From NCBI GenBank assembly GCA_964432595.1, contig CAYSOF010000001.1, positions 124,001-188,000 on the forward strand: a stretch of DNA of 64,000 bases. The letters are read 5' to 3'. The notes under the pieces were generated by a model. The model was not told the DNA's origin, searched no databases, and saw nothing but the letters and a program-made list of their open reading frames with translations. Positions 44,918 through 53,218 of this stretch are shown piece by piece; the first letter of the stretch is position 1; every line of letters starts with the position of its first letter. The stretch is from DASYLJ01 sp964432595. GTDB lineage: Bacteria > Desulfobacterota > Binatia > DP-6. The translations under genes and the position numbers were made by a program.

Positions 44918-45388
44918 GTGGCGTCCGCCTACGATCGCCTGGCCGACGTGCTGCGCGCTCTCGGTGACGAGGCCGTGGAGTACGTGCTCTTCGGGGGTCA
45001 GGCAGTGAATGCGCACGGCATCATGCGCTTCACCGGAGACATCGACCTCTTCGTGGAGCCGAGTCAGGCGAATGTGGAGCGATTGCGACGCGCGCTGCGC
45101 CGCATCTGGGACGATCCCGACATCGACGACATCCGCGCCGACGATCTCTCCGGCGAATACGCGGTCGTGCGCTACGGCACGCCGGACGACTTCGCGATCG
45201 ACCTGACGGCTCGTATCGGCGACGTCTTCGCTTATCGCGACGTCGAGTGGCAGGCGCAGGACGTCGCGGGCGTACCGGCGCGCGTCGCGACTCCCCGGAT
45301 GCTCTACCGGATGAAGAAGGACACGGTTCGGCCGCACGATCGCGCCGACGCCGCCGAGCTGAAGCGCAAGTTCGGTCTCGAGGACTAG
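44918..45388 (+). CDS. Nucleotidyltransferase-fold protein (DUF6036/AbiEii-like)
   Basis: 156-aa minimal nucleotidyltransferase: GG27 region VLFGGQAVNAHG followed by D41 and D43 (RFTGDIDLFVEP), and a later Asp strand FAIDLTAR. This small type is common as one half of two-gene units with a short basic partner. Such a partner is the 71-aa protein 327 bp downstream. The stop codon TAG (45386-45388) is part of the CTAG that begins a palindromic element, so the element inserted exactly at the gene's end. GTG start without a ribosome site. Confidence 0.8.
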   Translation: MASAYDRLADVLRALGDEAVEYVLFGGQAVNAHGIMRFTGDIDLFVEPSQANVERLRRALRRIWDDPDIDDIRADDLSGEYAVVRYGTPDDFAIDLTARIGDVFAYRDVEWQAQDVAGVPARVATPRMLYRMKKDTVRPHDRADAAELKRKFGLED

Positions 45389-45551
45389 TGCACCGCCGTC
45401 GAGATAACGTCATGAAGATTGCCGTTCATCGGCGTCCCTCGCCAGGAACGCCGACGCAGGAATATCGCGAATATGCCGAGGAGGTGTGACGCCGCGAGGG
45501 ACGTCGAGGGACGGCAAGATTCATGACGTTATCTCGACGGCGGTGCACTAG
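45385..45551. repeat. 167-bp palindromic MITE-like element 1
   Basis: Ends are CTAGTGCACCGCCGTC at 45385 and its inverse ending in CTAG at 45551. Arms of 41 bp (45385-45425 and 45511-45551) match with about three mismatches near the inner end. An inner pair GCGTCCCTCGC/GCGAGGGACG extends the fold. No coding capacity. The bounding CTAG may be a target duplication, as used by IS5-group elements, but the transposase is not in the window. Confidence 0.72.
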
Positions 45552-45714
45552 TGTCCCGTCTCGAAAGTAGCGCGTACGAGATCGGGTGGGATCGCGGCGC
45601 CTGGCAAGGCGCGACGACGAAGAATAGCAGGCCCTATTGCGAGGAGGAGCAACCATGCCAGGCGCCGTGAGACCGCCCGAGATCGTAGGCGCTACTTTCG
45701 AGACGGGACACTAG
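45548..45714. repeat. 167-bp palindromic MITE-like element 2, abutting element 1
   Basis: Left arm CTAGTGTCCCGTCTCGAAAG from 45548 and right arm to 45714 are complementary over about 38 bp with a few mismatches; an inner pair CGCCTGGCA/TGCCAGGCGCC adds a second stem. It shares CTAG (45548-45551) with element 1 and has the same length, 167 bp, and a related centre (GAATA...GCGAGGAGG). It ends one base before the start of the 71-aa gene and so supplies its upstream region. Confidence 0.72.
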
Positions 45715-45715
45715 G

Positions 45716-45931
45716 ATGCCGGTGCGGAAGTTCCGGACGTTCGACGACGCCCGCCAAGACGAGTGGCTGCCGAGCGGCGATCCACGCATCTGGCCACGGC
45801 TGCGTCGCCTCGCGACTCTGGCCCGATCCGAGCCGGTCGCGCGCGGCGTATCCCGCTTCCGGAGCATCGATGAGGCGAAGGCGGCGAAGTGGGCGGCCGA
45901 CTCGTCGCCAGCTACTGCACCGCGGTCATGA
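45716..45931 (+). CDS. Small basic protein, likely partner of the nucleotidyltransferase
   Basis: 71-aa protein beginning PVRKFRTFDDARQDEWLPSGDP and ending FRSIDEAKAAKW. This pattern (V-R-K/R-F-R-S/T-x-x-E/D-A near the start, F/H-R-S-I-E/D-E-A near the end) is one I associate with short proteins encoded beside small nucleotidyltransferases, possibly as an antitoxin-like partner; this is from memory. Its start lies directly at the edge of palindromic element 2, so native promoter and any coupling to the nucleotidyltransferase have been lost or replaced. The 3' end overlaps the convergent lipoprotein gene by 20 bp. Confidence 0.6.
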   Translation: MPVRKFRTFDDARQDEWLPSGDPRIWPRLRRLATLARSEPVARGVSRFRSIDEAKAAKWAADSSPATAPRS

Positions 45932-46679
45932 AGCCCTCGGTCTCGCCCGTCTCCACGTCCTCGATCGAGATCTGGGCGTTCGTCCACTTGCCCGGCGGGT
46001 AGATCGTGAAGCGGACGGCCGTCGAGTTGGGCGCCACCTCGACGCGCTCGAGACGCTCCGCGCGGATGCGGTCCGCGGCAGGTCCCGCGACGAGCGCGCC
46101 GTCGAACGCCGCGCCCTCGAGCGCCATCCCGGGCTTGCCGTCGGCACCCGACAGCGTCAGGCCCGCCGCGTCGAGCGCCACCGCGCGATCCGTGCCGTTG
46201 CGGATCGTGACGCGGATCAGCACCGCGCCGCCCTGCGTCGCGTTGCTGCCGAAGTCGAGGCGGGCCTCGTAGTTGTCCATCGACTCGACCAGCGTCTGCA
46301 GCCCCGCCTCGACGCGTGGCGTCTCCACGTCGGGACGCTGCACGAGCTCGCGGAAGCTGTACCCGAACTTCCGGCTGAACTCCCAGTTCGGCATCATGGC
46401 GTCCTCGATGGGCTGCACCTCGACGCCGCGCGCGGTGCAGCGGATGCTGACGCGCCCGCGCTCGGTTCCACCGCCCGCCGCCGGCTTCGTCCCACCCACG
46501 AGGCCGGACCGCGCCGCGCTCGCCTCCACCATCTCGGTGATGGTGTATCCCAGCTCGACGAGCGTCCGTCGCACGACGCGCGTGGCGCGGCTGCACTCGA
46601 GGTCCGGGCGCTGGATGGCATAGCGGCCCGCCGAGGTGCATCCGGCGGCGAGAAGCGTCACGACGAGGAGCCACCGCAT
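45912..46679 (-). CDS. Predicted lipoprotein, unknown function
   Basis: 255-aa exported protein with a lipobox (LLAAGC, Cys near residue 14), so probably membrane-anchored by lipidation. The mature part is beta-rich: an N-terminal DUF4156/DUF4852-like opening (CSRATRVVRRTLVELGYTI) and a C-terminal Ig-like domain (AVLIRVTIRNGTDRAVALDAAGLTL). I do not recognise a named family. It is divergent from the DUF488 gene with only 25 bp between starts and overlaps the small basic protein gene at its 3' end. Confidence 0.75.
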   Translation of the reverse strand: MRWLLVVTLLAAGCTSAGRYAIQRPDLECSRATRVVRRTLVELGYTITEMVEASAARSGLVGGTKPAAGGGTERGRVSIRCTARGVEVQPIEDAMMPNWEFSRKFGYSFRELVQRPDVETPRVEAGLQTLVESMDNYEARLDFGSNATQGGAVLIRVTIRNGTDRAVALDAAGLTLSGADGKPGMALEGAAFDGALVAGPAADRIRAERLERVEVAPNSTAVRFTIYPPGKWTNAQISIEDVETGETEGFMTAVQ

Positions 46680-46692
46680 CCAGGCGTTCTGC

Positions 46693-46698
46693 TACACT
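46693..46698 (+). promoter_or_regulatory. Putative -10 element, leaderless type
   Basis: TACACT lies exactly 6 nt before the GTG at 46705 within a 25-bp divergent gap; there is no room for a leader or a Shine-Dalgarno sequence. Confidence 0.45.
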
Positions 46699-46704
46699 CG
46701 CCCC

Positions 46705-47250
46705 GTGATCGTCCACACCCTCGGTCACTCCACGCGCTCGCTCGCGGAATTCCTGGCACTGCTCGACGCGCACGGCGTCGCCGGGATCGCCGACGTCCGG
46801 CGCTTTCCGGCGTCGCGGCGCCACCCGCACTTCGCGAGCGAGGCGCTCGCGGCGTCGCTGGCCGAATCCGGTCGCCGGTACGACTGGCTGCCCGCGCTCG
46901 GCGGCCGCAGGCCCGTGCATCCCGGGTCGCCGCACGTCGGTTGGCGCGAGCCCGGATTCCGCGGCTATGCCGACCACATGGAGACCGCCGAGTTCCGCGA
47001 CGGGCTCGACGCCCTGCTCGCGCACGCCGCGGCGCGCGCCACTGCCGTCCTCTGCGCGGAGGCGGTGCCGTGGCGCTGCCATCGCCAGCTCCTCGCCGAC
47101 GCGCTGGCGGTCCGCGGCGTCGACGTCGTCCACGTGCTCGACGTCGCGTCGACGCGACCGCATCGCCTGACCGCCTTCGCGCGCGTCGAGGGTGATCGGC
47201 TGATCTACGACGGCGGCCAGCTGGCGCTCGGCCGGAGCGATCGTCCATAA
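46705..47250 (+). CDS. DUF488-family protein
   Basis: 181-aa member of DUF488. Landmarks: HTLGHSTRSLAEFLALL at the N-terminus, DVRRFPASRRHPHF, LPALGGRR, and the C-terminal LCAEAVPWRCHRQLLADAL, the family's CAE-x(6)-CHR motif with two Cys that may bind metal or act in catalysis. Function of the family is not established. Divergent from the lipoprotein gene and followed by a DHH phosphoesterase gene after 10 bp. Confidence 0.9.
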   Translation: MIVHTLGHSTRSLAEFLALLDAHGVAGIADVRRFPASRRHPHFASEALAASLAESGRRYDWLPALGGRRPVHPGSPHVGWREPGFRGYADHMETAEFRDGLDALLAHAAARATAVLCAEAVPWRCHRQLLADALAVRGVDVVHVLDVASTRPHRLTAFARVEGDRLIYDGGQLALGRSDRP

Positions 47251-47260
47251 TCCCGGGCCC

Positions 47261-48208
47261 ATGCGACCGCACGTCCAGATCGTCAGCCACGGTCCCCATT
47301 GCCTCGACGGCGTCACCGCGGCGGTCGCCGTGGCGCGCTACTTCGGCGATCGCGCCGACGTCGTCGCCACCTTCGCCAGCAACAGCGAGATCGACGCCAC
47401 GCTGCGCGCCGTCCGTCCCGTCGAAGGCCGCGAGAACCAGTTGTGGATCACCGACATCTCCTGGCGCGAGCCCGAGACCGACGCGCACCTGCGCCGGCTC
47501 GCGGCGGACGGCCTGCGCATCTTCTGGATCGATCACCATCGAACCGCGCTCGAGCGCCACCGGACCGGGGCGATCGACGTGCCGTTCACCGACAAGGTGC
47601 TCAGCGAGGACTACGCCGCCTCGCGCCTGACCTACGAGTACCTCGAGCAGCGGCTGGCCGCCGAGCGGGTGGCGGCGCCCGCGTTCGCGCCGTTCGCGCC
47701 GGTCGTCGCGATGGCCGACGACAACGACCGCTGGCTCCATCGCGTCCCCGGCTCGCGCGAGCTGGCATGGGTCGTGCGCGTGCTCGGGCCGGACGCGTAC
47801 GACGACTTCCTCACGCTCGACGAGCGCGTGGAGTACACCCCGCGCATGACCGCCGCGCGCGAGCGCGTCGCCGCCGAGATCGCGCGCAGCTTCGCCGTCG
47901 CCGACGCGAGCCGCGTCGAGCGCCGCATCGGCGACGCCCTCCTCGTCAGCGCGGTCGTCGACGGCCATCCGAGCGAGATCGCCGACGCATGGGGCAAGAA
48001 GACGCCCGGAGCGGTCTTCGCGCTGTACGACGCGAAGAGCCTGGCCGTCAGCCTGCGACGGTCACCCGATTGCCAGGTCGATCTCTCCAAGCTCGCGCAA
48101 TCGCTCGGCGGCGGTGGACATGCCGCAGCCGCGGGATGCGAGCTGCCGGCGCTGCGACACGCGGTGGCGGAGCTCGTCGCCGACCAGGTCGGCAAGCGGC
48201 TTGCATGA
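47261..48208 (+). CDS. DHH/DHHA1 phosphoesterase-like protein
   Basis: 315-aa protein of the DHH superfamily. N-terminal DHH part has HCLDGVTAAVAV (variant of DxDG) and WIDHHRTAL; the C-terminal DHHA1 domain has the substrate-binding GGGGHAAAAGC. Relatives hydrolyse nanoRNA, cyclic dinucleotides or other phosphodiesters; the first motif is altered (SHGPHCLDG), so metal binding may differ. CATAAT/TAATCC lies 7-9 nt before the ATG. Overlaps the VOC gene by ATGA. Substrate unknown. Confidence 0.85.
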   Translation: MRPHVQIVSHGPHCLDGVTAAVAVARYFGDRADVVATFASNSEIDATLRAVRPVEGRENQLWITDISWREPETDAHLRRLAADGLRIFWIDHHRTALERHRTGAIDVPFTDKVLSEDYAASRLTYEYLEQRLAAERVAAPAFAPFAPVVAMADDNDRWLHRVPGSRELAWVVRVLGPDAYDDFLTLDERVEYTPRMTAARERVAAEIARSFAVADASRVERRIGDALLVSAVVDGHPSEIADAWGKKTPGAVFALYDAKSLAVSLRRSPDCQVDLSKLAQSLGGGGHAAAAGCELPALRHAVAELVADQVGKRLA

Positions 48209-48627
48209 AGCCCGCGCTCACGCACGTCGCGCTCGGAGTACGCGACGTCGAGCGCACCATCGCGTTCTATCGCCGGCACGTGCGCCTGCACGTGGTGCAC
48301 GACCGCACCGATCACGGGATGCGCGTCGTGTGGCTCAGCGAGGTCGAGCGCGATCCGCGCTTCGTGCTGGTCTGCATCGAGCGTGCCACCGAGCCGGCGT
48401 CGGGAGAGGCGTCGCTGATGCACCTCGGGTTCGCGGTCGCGTCACGCGCGGAGGTCGACGCCGCCGCGGAGGCTGCGCGCTCGGAGGGGATCCTCGTGTC
48501 GGCGCCTACGTACGCCGGGCCGGTCGTCGGCTACTTCTGCATCGTCGCGGACCCCGACGGAAACCACGTCGAGTTCTCGCACGGCCAGCCGATCGATCCT
48601 CGCGCGCTCGCCGCCGTCACCGGGTGA
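48205..48627 (+). CDS. VOC-superfamily (glyoxalase-like) protein
   Basis: 140-aa protein of the vicinal-oxygen-chelate fold: two beta-alpha-beta-beta-beta modules (LTHVALGVRDVERTIAFYRRH; LMHLGFAVASRAEVDAAAE) with metal ligands His8 region and a Glu in NHVEFSHG at the end. It could be a lyase, dioxygenase or resistance protein. The ATG overlaps the DHH stop, so translation is coupled. No functional link between the two is known to me. Confidence 0.86.
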   Translation: MKPALTHVALGVRDVERTIAFYRRHVRLHVVHDRTDHGMRVVWLSEVERDPRFVLVCIERATEPASGEASLMHLGFAVASRAEVDAAAEAARSEGILVSAPTYAGPVVGYFCIVADPDGNHVEFSHGQPIDPRALAAVTG

Positions 48628-49135
48628 CAGCGGGGACGACGCGGTGGAGGCCCGGGGGGCCGCCCCGTGACGCGTCCATGACGGCTGAACGTCCCACCCC
48701 GCCCCGTCCACCACTCCCGGGCCTCCGCCGCGGCGTCCCTGCTGTGCGCGAAAGTCGAGTGAGAAGAAGCCTCGTCCTGCCGAGCCGCCCGTTGGACGTA
48801 CGACCACCGTCGGAGAGGAACAACGGTGCGACGCGAACGTCAGCAGGAGGATCGGAAAAACGCGATACGTGTTCGTTGAGAGCGTGATCGTCTTACCGGA
48901 CTCGTCGCGCGGCTGTCAAGCAGAAAGATAGAGCTTGAACAGATCCGCGGCGTTCGCGGGACACACGCCGCGCGATCCGCGACGAGCGGGGAGAACGCGA
49001 ACGGATGTTTGGGAGACGAGAACGTCGTCGCGCATTTTCTCCGTGCGAATTTCCACGCGATTGATCGCGACGTGTCGTCAGTCACCATTCGTACTGCCAC
49101 TTGTAACCCTCACGACGCGGTGCCAGAAGCGAGAC
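48628..49135. other. 508-bp non-coding gap
   Basis: No frame with protein-like composition was found here. The first part holds the stem-loop at 48641-48731. The second half (about 48830-49135) has lower GC than its surroundings, which suits a promoter region for the downstream ligase gene, but no clear -35/-10 pair with good spacing was found. No tRNA-like cloverleaf was seen. Confidence 0.5.
48641..48731. terminator. Possible stem-loop terminator after the VOC gene
   Basis: GCGGTGGAGGCCCGGG (48641-48656) and CCCGGGCCTCCGCCGC (48716-48731) are complementary with one or two mismatches, separated by 59 nt. It begins 14 bp after the VOC stop. No T-run follows, so it would be a Rho-dependent or structural terminator at best. 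Confidence 0.35.
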
Positions 49136-50287
49136 ATGACGAGGCGGCTGCGGGTCGGCGTGGTCTACGGTGGCCGGTCGGGCGAGCACGAGGTGTCGCT
49201 GCGCTCCGCGGCGACCGTCATCGGCGCGCTCGACGCGGCGAAGTTCGAGGTCGTGCCGATCGCGATCACGCGCGAGGGACGCTGGCGCACCGGACTCGAG
49301 AGCCTGCGTCTCCTCGACGAAGCGCAGCGCGACCTCAAGCCGATCGCGGACTACGGGCTCGAGGTGACGCTCGCCGCCGAGCCGTCGCGACGCGCGCTTA
49401 TCCCGCTCGACGACGGTCCGCCGCCGGCGACGCTCGACGTGATCTTTCCCGTTCTGCACGGCACCTACGGCGAGGACGGCACGGTACAGGGATTGCTGGA
49501 GATGGCCGGCATTCCGTACGTCGGCGCGGGCGTCCTGGCGTCGGCGGTCGGCATGGACAAAGGGGCGATGAAGGCCGCGTTCCGCGATGCCGGCATTCCC
49601 GTCTGCCGCTGGCTCGTCACGCGCCCGCATCTCGAGCCGGTCGCGGAGGTCGAGCGCCGCATCCGCGAGTCGTTCGGCTTCCCGTGCTTCGTCAAGCCCG
49701 CGAATCTCGGCTCGTCCGTCGGCATCAGCAAGGTGAACGGGCCCGACGGTCTCGCAGCAGCGCTCGCCGACGCGGCGTCGTTCGACCCGAAGGTGATCGT
49801 CGAGGAAGCGGTCGTCGCGCGCGAGCTCGAGTGCGGAGTGATCGGAAACGATACACCCGAGGCGTCGGTCGTCGGCGAGATCGTTCCGTCGCACGAGTTC
49901 TACGACTATGTCGACAAGTACGTCGACGACGGCGCGCGCACCGTCATCCCCGCCGACGTGCCCGCCGACGTGAGCGACCGCATGCGTGCGCTCGCGATCG
50001 ACACGTTCCGCGCCGTCGACTGCTCGGGTCTCGCGCGCGTCGACTTCTTCATCGAGAAGGCGAGCGGCCGCGTGCTGGTGAACGAAATCAACACGATGCC
50101 CGGCTTCACCCGCTCGAGCATGTTCCCGCGCCTGTGGGAGGCGAGCGGCGTTCCGCTCGCGGCGCTCGTCGAGCGGCTCGTGACGCTCGCCATCGAGCGT
50201 CACGCCGCACGCGAGCGGCGCACGCTGACGTTCGCGACGACGTCGCCGATCAGCGCGACGACGCGATCGTCGGCCGGTAGCCGCTGA
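49136..50287 (+). CDS. ddl: D-alanine--D-alanine ligase
   Basis: 383-aa ATP-grasp enzyme that joins two D-Ala for peptidoglycan precursors. Seen: VVYGGRSGEHEVSLRSA at the N-terminus, FPVLHGTYGEDGTVQGLLEM, PCFVKPANLGSSVGISKV (ATP-grasp loop), and the metal-binding end VLVNEINTMPGFTRSSMFPRLWEASG. The ATG at 49136 gives the standard N-terminus; the frame stays open upstream without protein-like features. The last 38 bp overlap the convergent DD-carboxypeptidase gene. The Ddl C-terminus has about 25 extra residues created by this overlap region. Confidence 0.95.
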   Translation: MTRRLRVGVVYGGRSGEHEVSLRSAATVIGALDAAKFEVVPIAITREGRWRTGLESLRLLDEAQRDLKPIADYGLEVTLAAEPSRRALIPLDDGPPPATLDVIFPVLHGTYGEDGTVQGLLEMAGIPYVGAGVLASAVGMDKGAMKAAFRDAGIPVCRWLVTRPHLEPVAEVERRIRESFGFPCFVKPANLGSSVGISKVNGPDGLAAALADAASFDPKVIVEEAVVARELECGVIGNDTPEASVVGEIVPSHEFYDYVDKYVDDGARTVIPADVPADVSDRMRALAIDTFRAVDCSGLARVDFFIEKASGRVLVNEINTMPGFTRSSMFPRLWEASGVPLAALVERLVTLAIERHAARERRTLTFATTSPISATTRSSAGSR

Positions 50288-51440
50288 TCTTCAGGCGGCT
50301 CGCCAGCCGCTGTGCACGCGTCTTGCTGGTGAACTGCCCGAGATGGAGCGTGCGCCCGACGGCGCGCGCGGTGTAGCCGCGCTTCGCGAGCTTCGCCCGC
50401 GCCGCCTGCACTTCCTTCGTCGTGCGGAACGGACCGATCTGCACGGTGTACTTGCCACGGCCGGCCGCCGAGACGCGGGGCGTGGGGTCGAGGTCGCCCT
50501 CCTGGACGGGGGCCGTCGGCCGCGTGGGCTTCTTCGCGGTGAGCACAGGGGTGCGACCGCGCTTCGCCGGCGGCTTGGGCTTGGGCTTGGCCGCGCGCAG
50601 CACCGGGACAGGCGCCGGCTCCTCGAGCGCGCGCGGGTCGTCGAGCCCGAACGCCACGAGCCGGCGCGCGTCGCCCCACAGATCGGTGGAGCCGAGCAGC
50701 GCGATCACGATTTCCTTGCCGTTGTGGTTGGCGGCGCCGACGAAGCAGCGCTTGGCGGGCCGCGTGTACCCCGTCTTGCCGATCACCCGATAGTCCCAGC
50801 CGGTCAGTAGCCGGTTGTGCGAGCGCAGCGCGATCATCTTCGTGCTGGCGCCGCTCTCGAGCGGCACCTCGGCCGAGGGCGTCTCGAGCAGGTCGCGGAA
50901 CATCGGCAGCCGCATGCCGTAACGGAAGATGCGAGTCAGGTCGCGGACGGTGGATACATGTCCCGCGGCGGTCAGGCCGTGCGGATTCACGAAGTTGGAG
51001 TCGGTGGCGCCGACGGCGCGCGCCTTGGCGTTCATCCGCCGGGCGAAGCCCCACTCCGAGCCGGAGATGCCCTCGGCGACGACCGCCGAGGCGTCGTTCG
51101 CCGACTTGAGCAGGACGGCATAGAGGAGGTCGCGCAGCACCATCGACTGACCGGGCCGCATCCCGATCTTGGACGGGGCCGTGGCGGCGGCGTCCGCGCT
51201 CACCGTGAAGCTGTCGTCGAGGCGGCCGCTCTCCAACGCCACGATGGCGGTGAGCACCTTGGTGGTGCTGGCGGGGGGCAGCGGCAGATCGCCGTTGCGC
51301 TCCCAGATGACCTCGCCGTTCGATGCGTCGACGATGATCGCCGCGCGAGCCGTGACCTTGGGCTCACCGGCATGCGCCACCGGTGCGACCAAAGCCGCGG
51401 CTAGCGCGAGCCATGGGCCCGCACCCCCGAACCTCCGCAT
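50250..51440 (-). CDS. D-alanyl-D-alanine carboxypeptidase (S11) with SPOR domain
   Basis: 396-aa exported penicillin-binding protein that trims the terminal D-Ala from peptidoglycan. Signal peptide about 1-24 (ends PVAHAGEP), catalytic Ser58 and Lys61 in ASTTK, SAN motif near 113, KTG near 218 (GKTGYTRPA), a Pro/Lys-rich linker (about 270-315) and a C-terminal SPOR domain (about 318-390; YTVQIGPFRTTKEVQAARAKLAKRGY) that binds denuded septal glycan. Start ATG has GGGGAGG 8-9 nt upstream. The gene runs toward ddl with a 38-bp overlap, pairing making and removal of D-Ala-D-Ala. Confidence 0.94.
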   Translation of the reverse strand: MRRFGGAGPWLALAAALVAPVAHAGEPKVTARAAIIVDASNGEVIWERNGDLPLPPASTTKVLTAIVALESGRLDDSFTVSADAAATAPSKIGMRPGQSMVLRDLLYAVLLKSANDASAVVAEGISGSEWGFARRMNAKARAVGATDSNFVNPHGLTAAGHVSTVRDLTRIFRYGMRLPMFRDLLETPSAEVPLESGASTKMIALRSHNRLLTGWDYRVIGKTGYTRPAKRCFVGAANHNGKEIVIALLGSTDLWGDARRLVAFGLDDPRALEEPAPVPVLRAAKPKPKPPAKRGRTPVLTAKKPTRPTAPVQEGDLDPTPRVSAAGRGKYTVQIGPFRTTKEVQAARAKLAKRGYTARAVGRTLHLGQFTSKTRAQRLASRLKISGYRPTIASSR

Positions 51441-51502
51441 CCACCACCTCCCCGGCCGAACTCCGACTCCGGGGCGATCTTGCCACGCATGGGGGAGGAG
51501 GC

Positions 51503-52084
51503 TCAAGCGCGACGCTCCACGTCGAAGGGATTCGCGTCGAGCCAGAGGCCGCCGGCGTGCTCGACGAGCACCATTTCGGCGTTGCCGACGACCGCCCGCG
51601 GGCCCCAGGTGCCGCGCACGTGTCGGTGGAGCGCCATCATCACCGCGCCGTGGCTGACGACGACGACCTCGTCCTCGGGCGCTGCCGCCGCGATCCGGTC
51701 GAGCACGGCGCCCGCGCGGAGGAGCACCTCCTCGAGCGTCTCACCGCCGGGAGGGCGCCACGTCCAATAGCAGGTCGGATCGTACCCGACCCGGGGCGAG
51801 CTGTACGGCGAGCCGGCCAGCTCGCCGTAGGAGCGCTCGCGCAGGTCCTCGGCGATCTCGACGTCGAGCCCAAGCACCATGGAGAGAATATCGGCCGTCT
51901 GCCGCGCCCGCAGGAATGGGCTCGAGACGATCCGCACCGGCGCGAGCCGCTCCGCGATCAACCGGGCCGCCGCCTGGGCCTGCTCACGACCGCGATCCGT
52001 CAGGGGAATCTCCGGATGGGGCGTGAAGCAACCGTCCCGGTTACCCTCGCTTTCCGCATGGCGCATCAGGATCAGACGTCCCAT
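51503..52084 (-). CDS. Histidine phosphatase (phosphoglycerate mutase-like)
   Basis: 193-aa phosphatase with RHAESEGN (catalytic His9), SPFLRARQTADIL (second Arg), ERSYGELAG, and VVVSHGAVMMALHRHV with the second His. Broad-specificity cobalamin-type or sugar phosphatases share this pattern; exact substrate unknown. It starts 5 bp after the LOG-family gene, on the same strand, and ends 62 bp before the carboxypeptidase gene start. Confidence 0.9.
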   Translation of the reverse strand: MGRLILMRHAESEGNRDGCFTPHPEIPLTDRGREQAQAAARLIAERLAPVRIVSSPFLRARQTADILSMVLGLDVEIAEDLRERSYGELAGSPYSSPRVGYDPTCYWTWRPPGGETLEEVLLRAGAVLDRIAAAAPEDEVVVVSHGAVMMALHRHVRGTWGPRAVVGNAEMVLVEHAGGLWLDANPFDVERRA

Positions 52085-52089
52085 CCGCG

Positions 52090-53148
52090 TCAACCCTCTG
52101 CGTTCACGCGGTCGATGAGCTGTCGGAGGAGCCCAGCCCCCCGGCGATCCGCCTCGAGCACCAGGCGCGGCAGCGCGTCCAGCTCGGGCTCTTGCTCGCG
52201 CTCCTCGTCGAGCGCGTCGCGCTGCTCGATGACACCCGACGTCACCAGCGCCGCGAAGTCGCGGTTCACCGCCTCGACCAGCTCGGGCGCGATCGGACGG
52301 TTCAGGCGCAGCACCAGCTTCCGGCCGACGTACCGCGACGAATGGTAGACGCGGTAGAAGCGCGTGATCTCCTCGACGGCCTCGTCGAGGTCGGTCGTCA
52401 CCTTGAAGAGCGAGAGATCGGCCGGCGAGATCAGGCCCTGCCGCAGCAGGTGATCCTCGACGTACTGCTTCCAGGCCTTCCAGTACGTGCTGCGCGGCGC
52501 GTCGAGGCAGACGATCGGCAGCGGGCCGCTCTTGCCCGTCTGAATCAGCGTCAGCGCCTCGTAGCCTTCGTCGTGCGTGCCGAAGCCGCCCGGGAACAGG
52601 ACGAGCGCGTCGGCCTCTTTGACGAACATGAGCTTCCGCGTGAAGAAGTAACGGAAGGTCACGAGCTTCGGATCGTTGTGGATGAACTCGTTCGCCTCCT
52701 GCTCGAACGGCAGGCGGATGTTCACGCCGAAGCTGCGCTCGCGCCCGGCGCCCTCCTGACAGGCGCGCATGATGCCGTTGCCGCCGCCGGTGATGATCAT
52801 GTAGCCGCGCGCGGTGATCCGTCGCGCGAACTCGGCGGCCGTCCGGTACGACGGGGTGCCGGGAGGCGTCCGCGCCGAGCCGAAGATGCTGACCTTGCGG
52901 ACGCCGTTCCATGGCGTGAACACCTTGAAGGCGTAGCGCAGCTCGCGCAGCGCCGCGTTCAGCAGCTTGAGGTCGCCGATCGGCGTCCCGTCGCGGAGAA
53001 GCTTCAGGCTCGTCTCGATCATCTCGCGGACGAGGGTTTCTTCGCGGGTGAGGCCGGTTTCGGCCTGGACGCGGGGGAGGATGTCGTTGATGAGGGTCCG
53101 GCGGCGCCTGTCACGCAGGGCCCGGCCGGTCGATGCTTTTGTAGCCAT
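52090..53148 (-). CDS. LOG-family (TIGR00730-like) protein
   Basis: 352-aa Rossmann-fold protein with the LOG signature PGGFGTHDE (PGGxGTxxE) and GGGNGIMRACQEGA. Classical LOG proteins release bases from nucleoside 5'-monophosphates; this longer form has about 80 extra N-terminal and about 90 extra C-terminal residues, as in a bacterial subgroup often annotated as TIGR00730. ATG at 53148; divergent from the MoxR gene by 83 bp. Upstream first gene of the minus operon with the histidine phosphatase. Confidence 0.9.
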   Translation of the reverse strand: MATKASTGRALRDRRRRTLINDILPRVQAETGLTREETLVREMIETSLKLLRDGTPIGDLKLLNAALRELRYAFKVFTPWNGVRKVSIFGSARTPPGTPSYRTAAEFARRITARGYMIITGGGNGIMRACQEGAGRERSFGVNIRLPFEQEANEFIHNDPKLVTFRYFFTRKLMFVKEADALVLFPGGFGTHDEGYEALTLIQTGKSGPLPIVCLDAPRSTYWKAWKQYVEDHLLRQGLISPADLSLFKVTTDLDEAVEEITRFYRVYHSSRYVGRKLVLRLNRPIAPELVEAVNRDFAALVTSGVIEQRDALDEEREQEPELDALPRLVLEADRRGAGLLRQLIDRVNAEG

Positions 53149-53218
53149 TGCCTCAGGGCATCTTGCCGTGCGACGCCCGCGGTTGCGAGGCGGCTTGCGG
53201 CGGGGGTCTCGGCGGCTC

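Noticed and set aside
45426..45656. 76-codon minus-strand frame between the nucleotidyltransferase and the 71-aa protein
   Set aside because: It lies entirely within the palindromic elements, and its repeated 'VHRRRDNVM' segments are created by the inverted repeats.
45385..45714. Possible CRISPR array
   Set aside because: There are only two palindromes, their arms are inverted rather than direct repeats, and no regularly spaced units or cas genes exist.
48628..49135. Possible tRNA or ncRNA in the largest unassigned gap
   Set aside because: No acceptor/T-arm pattern was found and the only strong fold is the 48641-48731 stem. An unknown ncRNA cannot be excluded without covariance search.
52090..53148. 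Relation of this LOG protein to the SLOG protein at 17788 as a duplicated pair
   Set aside because: They differ strongly in length and motif (PGGFGTHDE versus PGSVGTHAE) and belong to different subgroups; no recent duplication.
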